Assembly (NCBI GenBank): GCA_022846095.1
Contig: AP025583.1
Location: forward strand, 372,001 to 436,000
DNA: 64,000 nt
Source: Oscillospiraceae bacterium
Lineage (GTDB): Bacteria > Bacillota > Clostridia > Oscillospirales > Oscillospiraceae
Reading direction: 5' to 3'
The translations under genes and the position numbers were made by a program. Shown one piece after another: positions 23,739 through 33,158 of this stretch. The first letter of the stretch is position 1, and each line of letters opens with the position of its first letter. The notes under the pieces are model-generated. The model ran no database searches. It saw only the letters and a program-made list of their open reading frames with translations, and was not told the DNA's origin.

Positions 23739-25072
23739 TGGGGGAAGCGGCCGCTGTCAAGCGCCAGTTCAAAGGTGGCCCCACCGGGGCCGTTGTCCGC
23801 CAGGTAGAGACTGCCGCCGTGGAGGCGGGAGAGCTCCGCGGCGATGGAGAGGCCCAGCCCGAAGTGGCCCTTGCCCCCCCGGGACTGGTCCGCGCGGTAG
23901 AAGCGGTCGAAGATGCGTTCTGCGTCGCCGGGGGGCACGCCGGGACCGGTGTCGGCCACCGACAGGTAGACCTTGCCCTGCGCCGTCCGGCCAGAGAGGG
24001 TGACGGTGCCGCCGGGGGGCGTGTAGGAGAAGGCGTTGTCCAGCAGCACCGCCAGGATCTGCCGCAGGCGCTCCGCGTCCCCCAGGACGGGGGGCAGGGC
24101 CTCGTCGGGCACCTGGAGCAGCAGGGTCTGCCCCTTCTGCCGGGCCACGGGGAAAAAGCCCTCCGCCGTCTCCAGCAGCAGGGAGTCCAGGTCCACCCGG
24201 GCCAGGTGCAGGGACCAGGTGCCCGCGTCGCTCCGGGCCAGGCAGAGCAGATCGTCCACCAGCCGGGCCATGCGGGAGCACTCCTGCTCGATGGACAGGG
24301 CCAGCCGGGGCGCGTCCCCGGGAGAGAGCACCAGGGCCGAGGCGCTGGTGCGGATCACCGCCAGGGGGGAGCGCAGCTCGTGGGAGGCGGCGGCCACGAA
24401 CTCGGCCTGCCGCCGCTGGCTCTGGGCGATGGGCGCGATGGCCCGGCCCGCAAAGACCCAGCACAGCAGGAAGAGGGCGCCGATGGCGCAGGCCACCAGG
24501 GCGGCGAAGGCCCAGCGGAAGAGCAGGATTTGTCCGTCAACTGCGGACATATCCCGCAGCAGCACCAGGCTCTGCCAGCCCCGCTCCGCCGGAATGAGGA
24601 CCACGGCGGCCAAATAGCGCTCCCCCGCGTCCCCCAGGACGGGGAAGGCGGGGGTGGCGGTGGTCTCGATGGCGGAAAGGGGGGGCGTGTCCGGGTCCAC
24701 CCCCAGGGCCCGGCCCCCCTCCGCGGCCCGGAGAATCAGCGTGCCGCGGTCGGTCTCCGGGCTCCACGCGCCGGGGAAGCGCAGGGGGGTGCCGCCGTCG
24801 GAGATGGAGAGGATCAGCCGCCCGGCCGTCTCGGTCTGGGCCAGCCAAGTGGCGCTGACCACCCGGTCGGTCTGGAGCTTGGCCACGATGGCGTTGATAT
24901 TGCTCTGAAAGACGGCCTCGCCCCCCCGGCGGATCTGCCCCTCGGCCAGGGAGAGGGAGATGATCGCCACCGTCAGCAGCACGGCCCCGGTCAGGGCGGT
25001 GCACAGCAGGGTGAGCCGCCGGCGCAGGCGGCGCAGCGCGTCGTCCCGGGCCGGGGCGGCGGGCCTCAGCAC
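23735..25072 (-). CDS. Membrane sensor histidine kinase
   Basis: The 445-residue kinase has a first membrane helix (about 20-43), an extracytoplasmic sensor region (about 44-175), a second helix (about 176-200), the H box ASHELRSPLAVI, an N box LLDNAFSYTP and G boxes VADTGPGVPPGD and GKGHFGLGLSIA. It autophosphorylates on the H-box histidine and passes phosphate to the response regulator encoded just upstream. A GTG start at 25072 overlaps the regulator's stop by 7 bases. The signal is unknown; the divergent transporter operon is the obvious target. Confidence 0.92.
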   Translation of the reverse strand: MLRPAAPARDDALRRLRRRLTLLCTALTGAVLLTVAIISLSLAEGQIRRGGEAVFQSNINAIVAKLQTDRVVSATWLAQTETAGRLILSISDGGTPLRFPGAWSPETDRGTLILRAAEGGRALGVDPDTPPLSAIETTATPAFPVLGDAGERYLAAVVLIPAERGWQSLVLLRDMSAVDGQILLFRWAFAALVACAIGALFLLCWVFAGRAIAPIAQSQRRQAEFVAAASHELRSPLAVIRTSASALVLSPGDAPRLALSIEQECSRMARLVDDLLCLARSDAGTWSLHLARVDLDSLLLETAEGFFPVARQKGQTLLLQVPDEALPPVLGDAERLRQILAVLLDNAFSYTPPGGTVTLSGRTAQGKVYLSVADTGPGVPPGDAERIFDRFYRADQSRGGKGHFGLGLSIAAELSRLHGGSLYLADNGPGGATFELALDSGRFPH

Positions 25073-25746
25073 GGCCCGGCCTCCAGCCGGTAGCCCACGC
25101 CCCGCACGGTAATAATGCCCACGCTGCTGCCCGCCGCGCGCAGGCGGCGGCGCAGGAAGTGGACGTAGTTGTCCAGGTTGCCCTCCTCCACCGGCGCGTC
25201 GGGGCCCCAGATCCGGGCCAGCAGCAGCTCCCGGGTCATGGTCTGCCCCCGGTTGCGCAGGAAGAGGGAGAGCAGCTCGGCCTCCCGCTTGGACAGGGAG
25301 ATCCCCCCGGCGGGGCCCTGGAGGGTGCACAGCTCGGTGTCCAGCTCCAGATCCCCCGCCCCAAGGCGGCGGGTGCTCTCCCACTGGCGGGGGCGGCGGG
25401 TCAGGGCCCGGACGCGGGCCAGCAGCTCCTCGGCGGCGAAGGGCTTGGCCAGGTAGTCGTCCGCCCCCGCGTCCAGCCCGTCCACCCGGTCGGACACCCC
25501 GTCCAGGGCGGTGACCATCAGCACCGGGGTGTGCAGCCCCGCCCCGCGCAGGGCGGTGAGCACCCCCACGCCGTCCAGCTCGGGCAGCATCCGGTCCAGC
25601 AAAATCACATCGTAGGCGTTTTGCAGCGCGAAGTGGAGGCCGTCCGCGCCGGTGTGGGCGAAGTCGGCGGTATAGCCCTCCCTCTTTAAATGGATGTCCA
25701 CGGCGGCGCAGAGATCCACGTCGTCCTCTATCATCAATATACGCAT
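25066..25746 (-). CDS. OmpR/PhoB-family response regulator
   Basis: This 226-residue regulator has an N-terminal receiver with acidic residues D8-D9, phosphoacceptor D51 in VILLDRMLP, and the switch region VTALD with K in DYLAKPFAAEELL. The C-terminal winged helix ends VRGVGYRLEAG. The ATG at 25746 has AAGGGG upstream; a GTG three codons earlier is possible. It diverges from the lipoprotein-transporter operon at 25.9 kb, and inverted and direct repeats between them are candidate binding sites. Confidence 0.95.
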   Translation of the reverse strand: MRILMIEDDVDLCAAVDIHLKREGYTADFAHTGADGLHFALQNAYDVILLDRMLPELDGVGVLTALRGAGLHTPVLMVTALDGVSDRVDGLDAGADDYLAKPFAAEELLARVRALTRRPRQWESTRRLGAGDLELDTELCTLQGPAGGISLSKREAELLSLFLRNRGQTMTRELLLARIWGPDAPVEEGNLDNYVHFLRRRLRAAGSSVGIITVRGVGYRLEAGPC

Positions 25747-25790
25747 GGCGCGCACCCCTTACCTTTGATACGTCCAGTATAGCGCAGAAG

Positions 25791-25832
25791 TCTCTAAATA
25801 ATCTATAACAAAGTTTACAGGGTATTTAGAGA
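25791..25832. promoter_or_regulatory. Candidate response-regulator operator
   Basis: TCTCTAAATA (25791-25800) and TATTTAGAGA (25823-25832) form a perfect 10-bp inverted repeat. Within it, TTTACAG (25814) and TTTAGAG (25825) form an 11-bp-spaced direct repeat, the spacing favoured by OmpR/PhoB proteins. A similar pair (TTATAGA/TTAGAGA, 11 bp apart) reads on the - strand. Confidence 0.5.
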
Positions 25833-25878
25833 AAGCTGAGATATTCTTGAGCTACACTTTTAGAAGGGAGCAAAAAGC

Positions 25879-28152
25879 ATGAAACGTCTCATTTGCGCGG
25901 CTCTGGCCGTGTGTCTGGCCGCCGGGCTTCTGACCGGCTGCGAGAAGGGCGGCGAGGGCGCGCTCAAGCCCATGGGCCGCTATGTGGAGGAGGAGGCCGC
26001 GAGCCTGGAGGGCGTGGACCGGGTGTACGGCCTGCACCTGGACGCCTCGGGCAACGCGGTGTTTTACGCCCGGAGCACCGGGAACGGCGCGCCGGCCATA
26101 GAGCGCTGCGTCCTTCCCGCCGGGGGCGGAACGCTGGAGCGGGCCGAGGTGCCCTGGCTGACCGCGCTGGGGAGCCTGCGCGGCCTGTCCGAGACGGCGG
26201 ACGGCACGCTGTGGGCCATGAGCGGCGACAACGTGCTCTACCGCGCCCTGCCCGGCGGGGAGCCCGTGCAGGTGCGCCTGTCCGACTGGGACGAGGCCCA
26301 GGACGGGGCGAGCAGCGGCATGACCGTGACCGGCGGCAGCGCAGGCGTGGCCGAGGTCCCGGACGCGGAGGCGCCGGACCCGGAGGAGGGCGCGGACGCC
26401 GGGGACGTGAGCGCGGAGGGCGGCGAGGCCGTCAGCGGCTTCGTCAGCAGCAGCGGCGGATCGGTGGTCCTGGAGAACCCGGGCCAGCGCTTTGTCAGCG
26501 GGGTCCAGGCCCTGGAGGACGGCGGCGTGCTGGTGGGCTACATGGACCAGGGCGTGTGCCGCTACGACGCGGACGGCAAGCTGCTCCAGCAGTACACGGG
26601 ATCGGTGTACAGCGGGAACCTGGCGGTGTACGGCAAGACCCTGCTGATGCCCGGCAGCACCGGCAAGGAGCTGTGGGGCTACGACCTGGACACTGGCAAG
26701 AACGGCGCGTCCTATACATACGACAACCTGGCCTTCGATACCTGCGTGGGCCTGGACGGCGAGGGCGCCTACGTGGGCGACGCCACCGGGATCTACCGCC
26801 AGGCCGAGGGCGGCAGCGTGTGGGAGAAGCTGGTGGACGGGGAGCTCACCTCCCTGTGTATGCCCACCCTGAGCCTGAACGGGCTGATCTCCGACGGGGC
26901 GGGGGGCTTCCTGGGCCTGCTGGCCAGCCAGGAGGACATCAAGCTCCAGCGCTACGTCTACGACGCCGGCGTGCCCGCCACCCCGGACACCGAGCTGACC
27001 ATCTTCGGCCTGAGCGACAACAACACCGTGCGCCAGGCCATCGGTGAATTCCAGCGCCGCAACCCCAACGTGCGGGTGAACTACCGGGTGGGCCTGGACG
27101 ACGGATCCGCCGCCACGGCGGAGGAGGTCATCCGCGCCCTGAATACCGAGCTGGTGGCGGGCAAGGGCCCCGACCTGCTGCTGCTGGACGGCCTGAGCGT
27201 GGACTCCTACATTGAAAAGGGCGTGCTCAGCGACCTGAGCGGCCTGGTGGACGGCATGGACGGCCTGATGAGCAACCTGATGGGCGCCTACGCCCGGGAC
27301 GGGAAAATCTACGGCGTGCCCGCCCGCTTCTCGGTGCCCGTGATGCTGGGCAGCCCGGAGGACGTGGCGAAGATCCGCTCCCTGGCCGACCTGGCCGCCG
27401 AGACCGCGGCCCGCCAGGGCGGGGAGCCGCCGTTCCTCTACGCGCCGGCCTCCCTGTGGGAAGAGGGCGGCGTCATCATGAACTGGTACGACGCCTGCGC
27501 CGACATCACCGACGGGAAGACCGTGGACCAGGGGGCGCTGAGCGGCTACCTGTCCGCCTCGGAGTCCCTCAACCGGGTGCTGCGGGAGCACACCCCCCAG
27601 ACCGGGAACTCCGTCGCCACGATGGTGGTCTCGGTCTCCGGCAGCAGCGGCTATGAGGCCCTGAATCCCGGCACGATGCAGCTGGAGCGGGGGGAGGCCC
27701 TGTTCCACACCCAGGAGCTGTCCGGGCGCTTCGGCCTTATGAACATCCTGGACAATCTGGGGGACAAGGGGTTTGCCATGGACACCCTGTTCGGCGGCAA
27801 CGCCTACACGCCCGTGGGCGGCGTGGGCATCGTGGCCTCCGGGACGCAGCAGGAGCTGGCCCGGGCGTTTCTCGAAATGCTCCTGTCCACCACCGTGCAG
27901 GACAACTACCTGTACGACGGCTTCCCCGTCAATGCCTCCTCCCTGGAGAAGATAGTGAACGAGGCGGCGGACGGCGGCGGCGACATGGGCTTCCTGGCGC
28001 TGTGCAGGGGGCTGGACACCCCCCGCTTGCAGGACCAAGTGGTGCGCGACGCGGTGTCCGCCCAGGCCTCCGGCCTGGCCGACGGCAGCCTGGACGCCGC
28101 GCAGGCGGCCGCCAACGTGGTGGAGAACACAAAGATCTATCTGTCGGAGTAG
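25879..28152 (+). CDS. Lipoprotein fused to an extracellular solute-binding domain
   Basis: The 757-residue lipoprotein has its lipid-modified cysteine at C21 (LLTGC). Residues about 30-365 contain repeated short beta-rich stretches (RVYGLHLDASGNAVF, LRGLSETADGTLWAMSG, VLVGYMDQGVCRYDADGK) suggesting a propeller-like sensor domain, interrupted by an acidic Gly-rich linker near 148-195. From about 370 a family-1 sugar-type solute-binding domain follows (TELTIFGLSDNNTVRQAIGEF, KGPDLLLLD, GKIYGVPARFSVPVM). It would feed the ABC importer encoded downstream. The fused N-terminal domain is unusual for a binding protein. Its role is not known to me. Confidence 0.85.
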   Translation: MKRLICAALAVCLAAGLLTGCEKGGEGALKPMGRYVEEEAASLEGVDRVYGLHLDASGNAVFYARSTGNGAPAIERCVLPAGGGTLERAEVPWLTALGSLRGLSETADGTLWAMSGDNVLYRALPGGEPVQVRLSDWDEAQDGASSGMTVTGGSAGVAEVPDAEAPDPEEGADAGDVSAEGGEAVSGFVSSSGGSVVLENPGQRFVSGVQALEDGGVLVGYMDQGVCRYDADGKLLQQYTGSVYSGNLAVYGKTLLMPGSTGKELWGYDLDTGKNGASYTYDNLAFDTCVGLDGEGAYVGDATGIYRQAEGGSVWEKLVDGELTSLCMPTLSLNGLISDGAGGFLGLLASQEDIKLQRYVYDAGVPATPDTELTIFGLSDNNTVRQAIGEFQRRNPNVRVNYRVGLDDGSAATAEEVIRALNTELVAGKGPDLLLLDGLSVDSYIEKGVLSDLSGLVDGMDGLMSNLMGAYARDGKIYGVPARFSVPVMLGSPEDVAKIRSLADLAAETAARQGGEPPFLYAPASLWEEGGVIMNWYDACADITDGKTVDQGALSGYLSASESLNRVLREHTPQTGNSVATMVVSVSGSSGYEALNPGTMQLERGEALFHTQELSGRFGLMNILDNLGDKGFAMDTLFGGNAYTPVGGVGIVASGTQQELARAFLEMLLSTTVQDNYLYDGFPVNASSLEKIVNEAADGGGDMGFLALCRGLDTPRLQDQVVRDAVSAQASGLADGSLDAAQAAANVVENTKIYLSE

Positions 28153-28213
28153 GGCGGGGGCTTGCCCCCGCCGCGCCCTGCGCCGCATTGATTTGGAAAG
28201 GAAGGAAGCAGCC

Positions 28214-30226
28214 ATGGCCCTAATCCCGATGAAAGAGATCCGCGCACGCACCGAGGAGGAGCGCCGCCGCCTGGCGGCGGGGGAGCGGCCCCGCCCCCTG
28301 TTCTCCAGCAAGGTGCAGCGCGCCGCGGCCCGGGGACTGGGCGGCTTTCTGGCCCTGGTGCTGGTTTTTACGGTGCTGTCCCGGGCGGCGGAGGGAATTA
28401 CCGTGGCGCGGGTTGAGGCGGACGCGCCCAAGACGGGCATCCTCACCCAGCGCATCACCGCCTCCGGGGCCATCCAGCCCCAGGGGGATCTGGCCCTCTC
28501 CCTGCCCGCGGGGGTGGAGGTGGAGCGCGTGGCGGCCAGCCAGGGCCAGCGGGTGGAGCCGGGGGACGTGCTGCTGGAGCTGAACGCCGAGGGCGTGGCC
28601 TCCGCGCTGGAGAAGCTGGGAAGCGACATGCGCATCCTGGATCTCAAGCTCTCCGGGGCCCAGCAGGGCAACTCGGGCAGCGCCGCCCAGGCGGTGGTGT
28701 CCGCCCAGCAGACCCTGGCGGACGCCCAGGAGGACTACGACCGCCTGGTGGGCGGCCGCGGGCGCACGGAGGAGCGGGCGCAGGAGGATCTGGAGACCGC
28801 CCAGGCCGACCGCGACAGCGCCCTGGAGGAGCTGGAGCAGGCCAAGGTCAAGGCCAGGGAGGCCCTGGTGAAGGAGGCCCGGGAAAAGCTGGAGGCGGCG
28901 GAAAAGAGCCTGAAGGACGTGAAGGAGTCCGCCCAGACCGCCATTGAGGCGGCCGAGGAGGCGGTGACCGCCGCCGAGGACGCCCGGGGGGCCTACAGCC
29001 AGTCCTACTACGAGGCCCGCAACCAGCTCAGCAGCATGCGGGAGAAGCTCTCCCAGGCCCAGAAGCGCCTGGAGGAGCTGATGGAGGCCGGGGCGGGCGA
29101 GGAGGAGATCCAGGCCGCCCAGGAGGCGGTGGACGCGGCCCGGGAGGCGGTGGAGTCCGCCGAGTGGAGCATGCAGTCCTACAACTACTCCTCCGACCTG
29201 GCGGTGCGCCGGGCCAAGGACGAGCTGAAAAAGGTGCAGGAGCGCCAGCAGGCCAAGATCGACGAGGCCCAGGCCGAGGTGGACAAGGCCCAGGCCGGGC
29301 TGGAGGAGGCCCGGAACAAAGAGGATGTCAGCGAGGAGGCCCTGGTGGTGGCCGCCCAGGCCAACGTGGACTCGGCCGAGCGGGCGCTGAAGAGCGCGCA
29401 GCGGGCCGTGGAGGACACGGGAGTGGACAGCGAGAGCCAGCTCCTCAGCGCCCAGCGGGCCATCGAGCAGGCCCAGCGCAGTCTGGAGGACGCCCAGCGG
29501 CAGGCCGGCGAGGCCCGCCGCAGCGACGAGGCCAGCCGCCGCCAGGCGGAGATCGAGCGCCTGGGCTACCTGAGCGACAAGCGGGCCCTCCAGGAGCAGA
29601 TCGACGCCCTCCAGGCCGTGGCCGACGCGGACGGCAAGCTGGTCAGCCCCATCGCGGGCACGGTGCAGTCCATCGTGGAGCATCCGGGCAAGCTGACGGA
29701 CGGGACGCGCTCGGCGGTGATCTCCCGCAGCGACAGGGGCTTCGTCTTTGAGGCGGAGCTGGACCAGAAGCAGGCCGAGAAGCTCAGCGCCGGGGACACG
29801 GGCCGCCTGGCCTTCACCCGGGACGGGAAGAGCGAGACGGTGGACGCCGTGATCACCGGCGTGGGGGCCGCGGACGAGAAGGGGCAGGTGAAGATCACCG
29901 CCTCCCTGCCCGAGGGGACCTACCCCGCGGGGGCCTCCGGCACGCTGGAGGTGTCCCGGCGCAGCGAGCAGTACCAGAGCGTGGTCCCCCTCTCCGCCGT
30001 GCGGGAGGATACGGACGGCGCCTACGTGCTGGTGCTGCGGGAGAAGCAGACCGTCATGGGCGCGGAGCAGACCGTGGAGCGCATCGGCGTGGAGGTGCTG
30101 GCCCAGGACAGCGAGCAGGCGGCGCTGGAGGCCGGCGGCCTGCTGTACGACGACAAAGTGGTGACCAGCGCCAGCAAGCCAATCGCGGAAGGGGACAAGG
30201 TGCGCCTTGAAGGGGAAAACTCGTAA
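28214..30226 (+). CDS. Long coiled-coil HlyD/RND-type membrane adaptor protein
   Basis: This 670-residue protein has one N-terminal membrane helix (about 42-63), then a biotinyl-lipoyl-like half motif (TQRITASGAIQPQGDLALSL), about 330 residues of heptad-rich coiled coil (about 130-455), the second lipoyl half (GKLVSPIAGTVQSIVEHPGK) and beta-barrel domains. That is the plan of periplasmic adaptor proteins of ABC/RND exporters and of MacA/YknX-type proteins in Firmicutes. The ATG at 28214 has GGAAGG 8 bases upstream. It overlaps the next gene by 20 bp, indicating co-translation. The coiled coil is notably long for a monoderm cell. Confidence 0.88.
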   Translation: MALIPMKEIRARTEEERRRLAAGERPRPLFSSKVQRAAARGLGGFLALVLVFTVLSRAAEGITVARVEADAPKTGILTQRITASGAIQPQGDLALSLPAGVEVERVAASQGQRVEPGDVLLELNAEGVASALEKLGSDMRILDLKLSGAQQGNSGSAAQAVVSAQQTLADAQEDYDRLVGGRGRTEERAQEDLETAQADRDSALEELEQAKVKAREALVKEAREKLEAAEKSLKDVKESAQTAIEAAEEAVTAAEDARGAYSQSYYEARNQLSSMREKLSQAQKRLEELMEAGAGEEEIQAAQEAVDAAREAVESAEWSMQSYNYSSDLAVRRAKDELKKVQERQQAKIDEAQAEVDKAQAGLEEARNKEDVSEEALVVAAQANVDSAERALKSAQRAVEDTGVDSESQLLSAQRAIEQAQRSLEDAQRQAGEARRSDEASRRQAEIERLGYLSDKRALQEQIDALQAVADADGKLVSPIAGTVQSIVEHPGKLTDGTRSAVISRSDRGFVFEAELDQKQAEKLSAGDTGRLAFTRDGKSETVDAVITGVGAADEKGQVKITASLPEGTYPAGASGTLEVSRRSEQYQSVVPLSAVREDTDGAYVLVLREKQTVMGAEQTVERIGVEVLAQDSEQAALEAGGLLYDDKVVTSASKPIAEGDKVRLEGENS

Positions 30227-31472
30227 CGTTACAATCCTGGTCTCCGCCCTGCTGCTGATCCTCTGGTGCGCCTGCGCCATGCAGGCCCAGCGGGCGGGGG
30301 CGTGGGGGGACGCCGTCTCGGTCCGCTGGACGGGTGAGGCGGGGGCCAGCCCCGCCCAGATCCTCCGCCAGGAGCGCTACGCCCTGGAGGACGGGGCGGA
30401 GCGCCCGCCCCAGGCCACCCTGTGGCGGGAGTACGCCGGCGCCGCGCTCTCCCGCCCGGACGGGCGCGGCGCCGGGGGCACGGTGGCCCGGGTGTTCGGG
30501 GACCCGGGGCGGCTCTGGCCCCTGGGCTTCGCCGCCGGGGGCTGGCCCGCCCGGGGGGACGCCGACGGCTGCGCGGTGAGCGAGGACGTGGCCGCCGCCC
30601 TTTGGGGCGGCGCGGACGTGGTGGGCATGCCCCTGGTCTGGGAGGGGCGGACGTACACCGTGCGCGGTGTGTTCCGGGGCGCGGAGCGCCTGGTGGTGGT
30701 CCAGGGGGAGGGGGAGAGCGAGAGCCCCTACCCCGGGCTGCTGCTCACCTTCCCCCAGGGGGGCGGGCGGGAGGAGGCCGCCGTGTGGCTGGCCTCCGCG
30801 GGCCTGAGCGGCGGGACGCTGCTGGATCTGGGCTTTCTGGCCTGGTGCCTGGCCGCCCTGGCCGCCCTGCCCGCCCTGGTACTGTGCGCCTGGCTGGCGG
30901 CGCGGGCGCTGGGCCGGCTCTGGCGGCTGCGCACCGCGCCCCTGCTGCTGGCGCAGGCGCTGATTCCCTGCCTGGCGCTGGCGGGCGCGGCGCTGTGGGC
31001 CGCGGGCCTGCCGGGGGGCGTGCCCGCCCGGCTCATCCCCACCCGGTGGTCGGACTTCTCCTTCTGGCCGGGCCTGGCCGGGGAGCTGGGGGGGACGGCG
31101 CGCACCCTCTTCGCCATGCCCCAGGGCGCGTGGGATATGGCCCTGTGGGGCAGGGTGCTTTCCTGCCTGATCCTGGCCGCGCCCGCCGCTGCCGCGGCGC
31201 TGTTCTGGGCCGGCCGGGCCCGCCCCCGGTCGGGCCAGGCCCTCTTCCTGGGCTGCCTGGGCTGGATGGCCCTGCTCTTTGCCGCGGCCCTGTTCAGCGC
31301 CCCCCTGGGGGGGCTGGCGCTGAGCCGGGGGATGTGGCTGCTGCCGCCCCTGTGGCTGGCGGCGGGCCTCGCCTTGGCCCGGCACGAAACTTATCTGACG
31401 AAGGGGGGAGAAGCACATGGGGATCCACAGGCGAAAGCCCTCGCCGGGCGGGATGCCCGACCTGAAGCCTGA
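30207..31472 (+). CDS. MacB-like periplasmic-domain membrane protein
   Basis: The 421-residue protein starts with a membrane helix (about 6-26). An extracytoplasmic domain follows (about 30-205), where VARVFGDPGRLWPLGFAAGGWP and CAVSEDVAAALWGGADVVGMPL resemble the core domain of MacB/FtsX-type permeases. Several helices come next (about 206-400). The TTG start at 30207 has ACAAGG upstream and overlaps the adaptor gene; the next ATG would remove the first helix. The 3' end overlaps the following permease gene by 56 bp. There is no associated MacB-type ATPase, so whether it transports anything is unclear. Confidence 0.65.
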   Translation: MKGKTRNVTILVSALLLILWCACAMQAQRAGAWGDAVSVRWTGEAGASPAQILRQERYALEDGAERPPQATLWREYAGAALSRPDGRGAGGTVARVFGDPGRLWPLGFAAGGWPARGDADGCAVSEDVAAALWGGADVVGMPLVWEGRTYTVRGVFRGAERLVVVQGEGESESPYPGLLLTFPQGGGREEAAVWLASAGLSGGTLLDLGFLAWCLAALAALPALVLCAWLAARALGRLWRLRTAPLLLAQALIPCLALAGAALWAAGLPGGVPARLIPTRWSDFSFWPGLAGELGGTARTLFAMPQGAWDMALWGRVLSCLILAAPAAAAALFWAGRARPRSGQALFLGCLGWMALLFAAALFSAPLGGLALSRGMWLLPPLWLAAGLALARHETYLTKGGEAHGDPQAKALAGRDARPEA

Positions 31473-32313
31473 GACGGACGGGATGGTTGCATGGTGCTTC
31501 CTGCTGCCCAGCCTGCTGGCGGTGTCGGTGCTGGTGCTGCTCCCCTTCCTGGACGCGGTGCGCCGCTCCTTCTTCTCGGCCATGGGCGGGCAGTTCGTGG
31601 GCCTGAAAAACTACGTGGACGTGATCCAGAGCGAGGCCTTCCGCCTGGCGGCCTTCAACACCGCCCGCTTCACCGCCGTGTGTATCCCGGTGCTGCTGAT
31701 TTTCTCCCTGCTGCTGGCGCTGATGGTCAGCGCCTTCAAGGAGAAGCGGGGGATCTTCAAGACCACCTTCCTGGTGCCCATGGCCATCCCGGTGGCCTCC
31801 ATCGTGCTGCTCTGGAAGGCGGTTTTTCATGAAAACGGCCTCTTTAACGCCCTTTTGGGGCTGATGGGCCTGCCCCAGAAGAACTGGCTGGACAGCGCCT
31901 GGACCTTCGGGGTGCTGGTGTTCAGCTACCTGTGGAAGAACACGGGGTACGACATGGTGCTGTGGCTTTCCGGCCTCACCGCCATCCCGCCCGCCCTCTA
32001 CGAGTCGGCGGCCATGGACGGCGCCGGGGCCCTCCAGCGGTTTTTCCGCATCACCCTGCCGGGGCTGGGGCCCACCTGCTTCACCATCACCGTGCTCTCC
32101 CTGCTCAACTCCTTCAAGGTGTTCCGGGAGGCCTACCTCATCGCGGGCAGCTACCCCGACGGGAGCATCTACATGCTCCAGCACCTGTTCAACAACTGGT
32201 TCACCAAGCTGGACGTGGACAAGATGTGCGCCGGCGCGGTGCTCATGGCCCTGGTGGTGTTCCTGCTCATTCTGCTGCTACAAAAGATCTGGGGAAGGGA
32301 GGCGGGCGGATGA
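31417..32313 (+). CDS. Sugar ABC transporter permease, MalF type
   Basis: This 298-residue inner-membrane permease has six predicted helices. The cytoplasmic EAA loop that contacts the ATPase is YESAAMDGAGALQRFFRITL at about 191-210. GGGGGGAG lies before the ATG. It forms the transmembrane channel with the MalG-type protein encoded next (ATGA overlap). The family imports mono- and oligosaccharides or glycerol phosphate; the substrate here cannot be deduced. Confidence 0.93.
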   Translation: MGIHRRKPSPGGMPDLKPETDGMVAWCFLLPSLLAVSVLVLLPFLDAVRRSFFSAMGGQFVGLKNYVDVIQSEAFRLAAFNTARFTAVCIPVLLIFSLLLALMVSAFKEKRGIFKTTFLVPMAIPVASIVLLWKAVFHENGLFNALLGLMGLPQKNWLDSAWTFGVLVFSYLWKNTGYDMVLWLSGLTAIPPALYESAAMDGAGALQRFFRITLPGLGPTCFTITVLSLLNSFKVFREAYLIAGSYPDGSIYMLQHLFNNWFTKLDVDKMCAGAVLMALVVFLLILLLQKIWGREAGG

Positions 32314-33149
32314 AAAAGTGGCTGATCGGCATGGCGCTGTGCGCCCTGGGCTTCTTCGTCTGGGTGCCCCTGTGGCTGCTGCTCTCCGGCTCCCTCATGG
32401 GCGCGGAGGAGATGGCCCACAACCTGGCCCCCGTGCTGGGGAAGGGGGAGGGCTACGCTTTGTGGCCCCTGCTGCCCATGTACCCCACCCTGCGGCCCTG
32501 GGTGGAGCTGCTGCTGGACAGCCCGGCCTTCTTCACCATGTTCTGGAACTCCTGCCGCCAGGTGCTCCCGGTGGTGGCCGGTCAGGTGCTCATCGGCGCG
32601 CCCGCGGCCTGGGCCTTCGCCCGGTTCCGCTTTCGGGGCAAGCGGGCCCTCTTTTCCCTGTACATCGTGCTCATGCTCATGCCCTTCCAGGTGACCATGG
32701 TCTCCAGCTACCTGGTGCTGGACGGGCTGGGGCTGATGAATACGGTTTGGGCCGTAATCCTGCCCGGCGCGGTGTCCACCTTCCCGGTGTTCCTCATGGT
32801 GCGCTTCTTCACCGCCATTCCCTCCTCCCTCACCGAGGCGGCCGCCCTGGACGGGGCGGGGCCGCTGCAAATCTTCTTCCACATCGGCCTGCCCCTGGGG
32901 GCCCCCGGCATCCTCTCCGCCGTGGTGCTGGGCTTTCTGGAGTACTGGAACGCCCTGGAGCAGCCCCTCACCTTCCTCAAGGACAAGACCCTCTGGCCCC
33001 TCTCGCTCTACCTGCCCACCATCTCCGCCGAGAACGCCGGGGCCTCCCTGGTGGCGTCGGTGGTCATGCTGCTGCCCGCGCTGCTCATTTTCCTCTTCGG
33101 GCAAAAATATCTGGAGGCGGGCATCGCGGCCTCCGGCTTAAAGGATTAA
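32310..33149 (+). CDS. Sugar ABC transporter permease, MalG type
   Basis: The 279-residue permease has six predicted helices and the EAA loop TEAAALDGAGPLQIFFHIGL at about 175-194. The ATG at 32310 overlaps the previous stop by 4 bases, with GGGAAGGGAGG upstream. An upstream in-frame extension is only open frame within the preceding gene. It acts with the MalF-type subunit and the ATPase encoded 9 bp downstream. Confidence 0.93.
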   Translation: MKKWLIGMALCALGFFVWVPLWLLLSGSLMGAEEMAHNLAPVLGKGEGYALWPLLPMYPTLRPWVELLLDSPAFFTMFWNSCRQVLPVVAGQVLIGAPAAWAFARFRFRGKRALFSLYIVLMLMPFQVTMVSSYLVLDGLGLMNTVWAVILPGAVSTFPVFLMVRFFTAIPSSLTEAAALDGAGPLQIFFHIGLPLGAPGILSAVVLGFLEYWNALEQPLTFLKDKTLWPLSLYLPTISAENAGASLVASVVMLLPALLIFLFGQKYLEAGIAASGLKD

Positions 33150-33158
33150 GGTGTCCCT

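Noticed and set aside
25852-28671. Open frame of 939 codons on the - strand.
   Set aside because: It is the antisense shadow of the lipoprotein gene, created by the high GC content; composition is His/Val/Gln-rich and no domain or start signal is visible.
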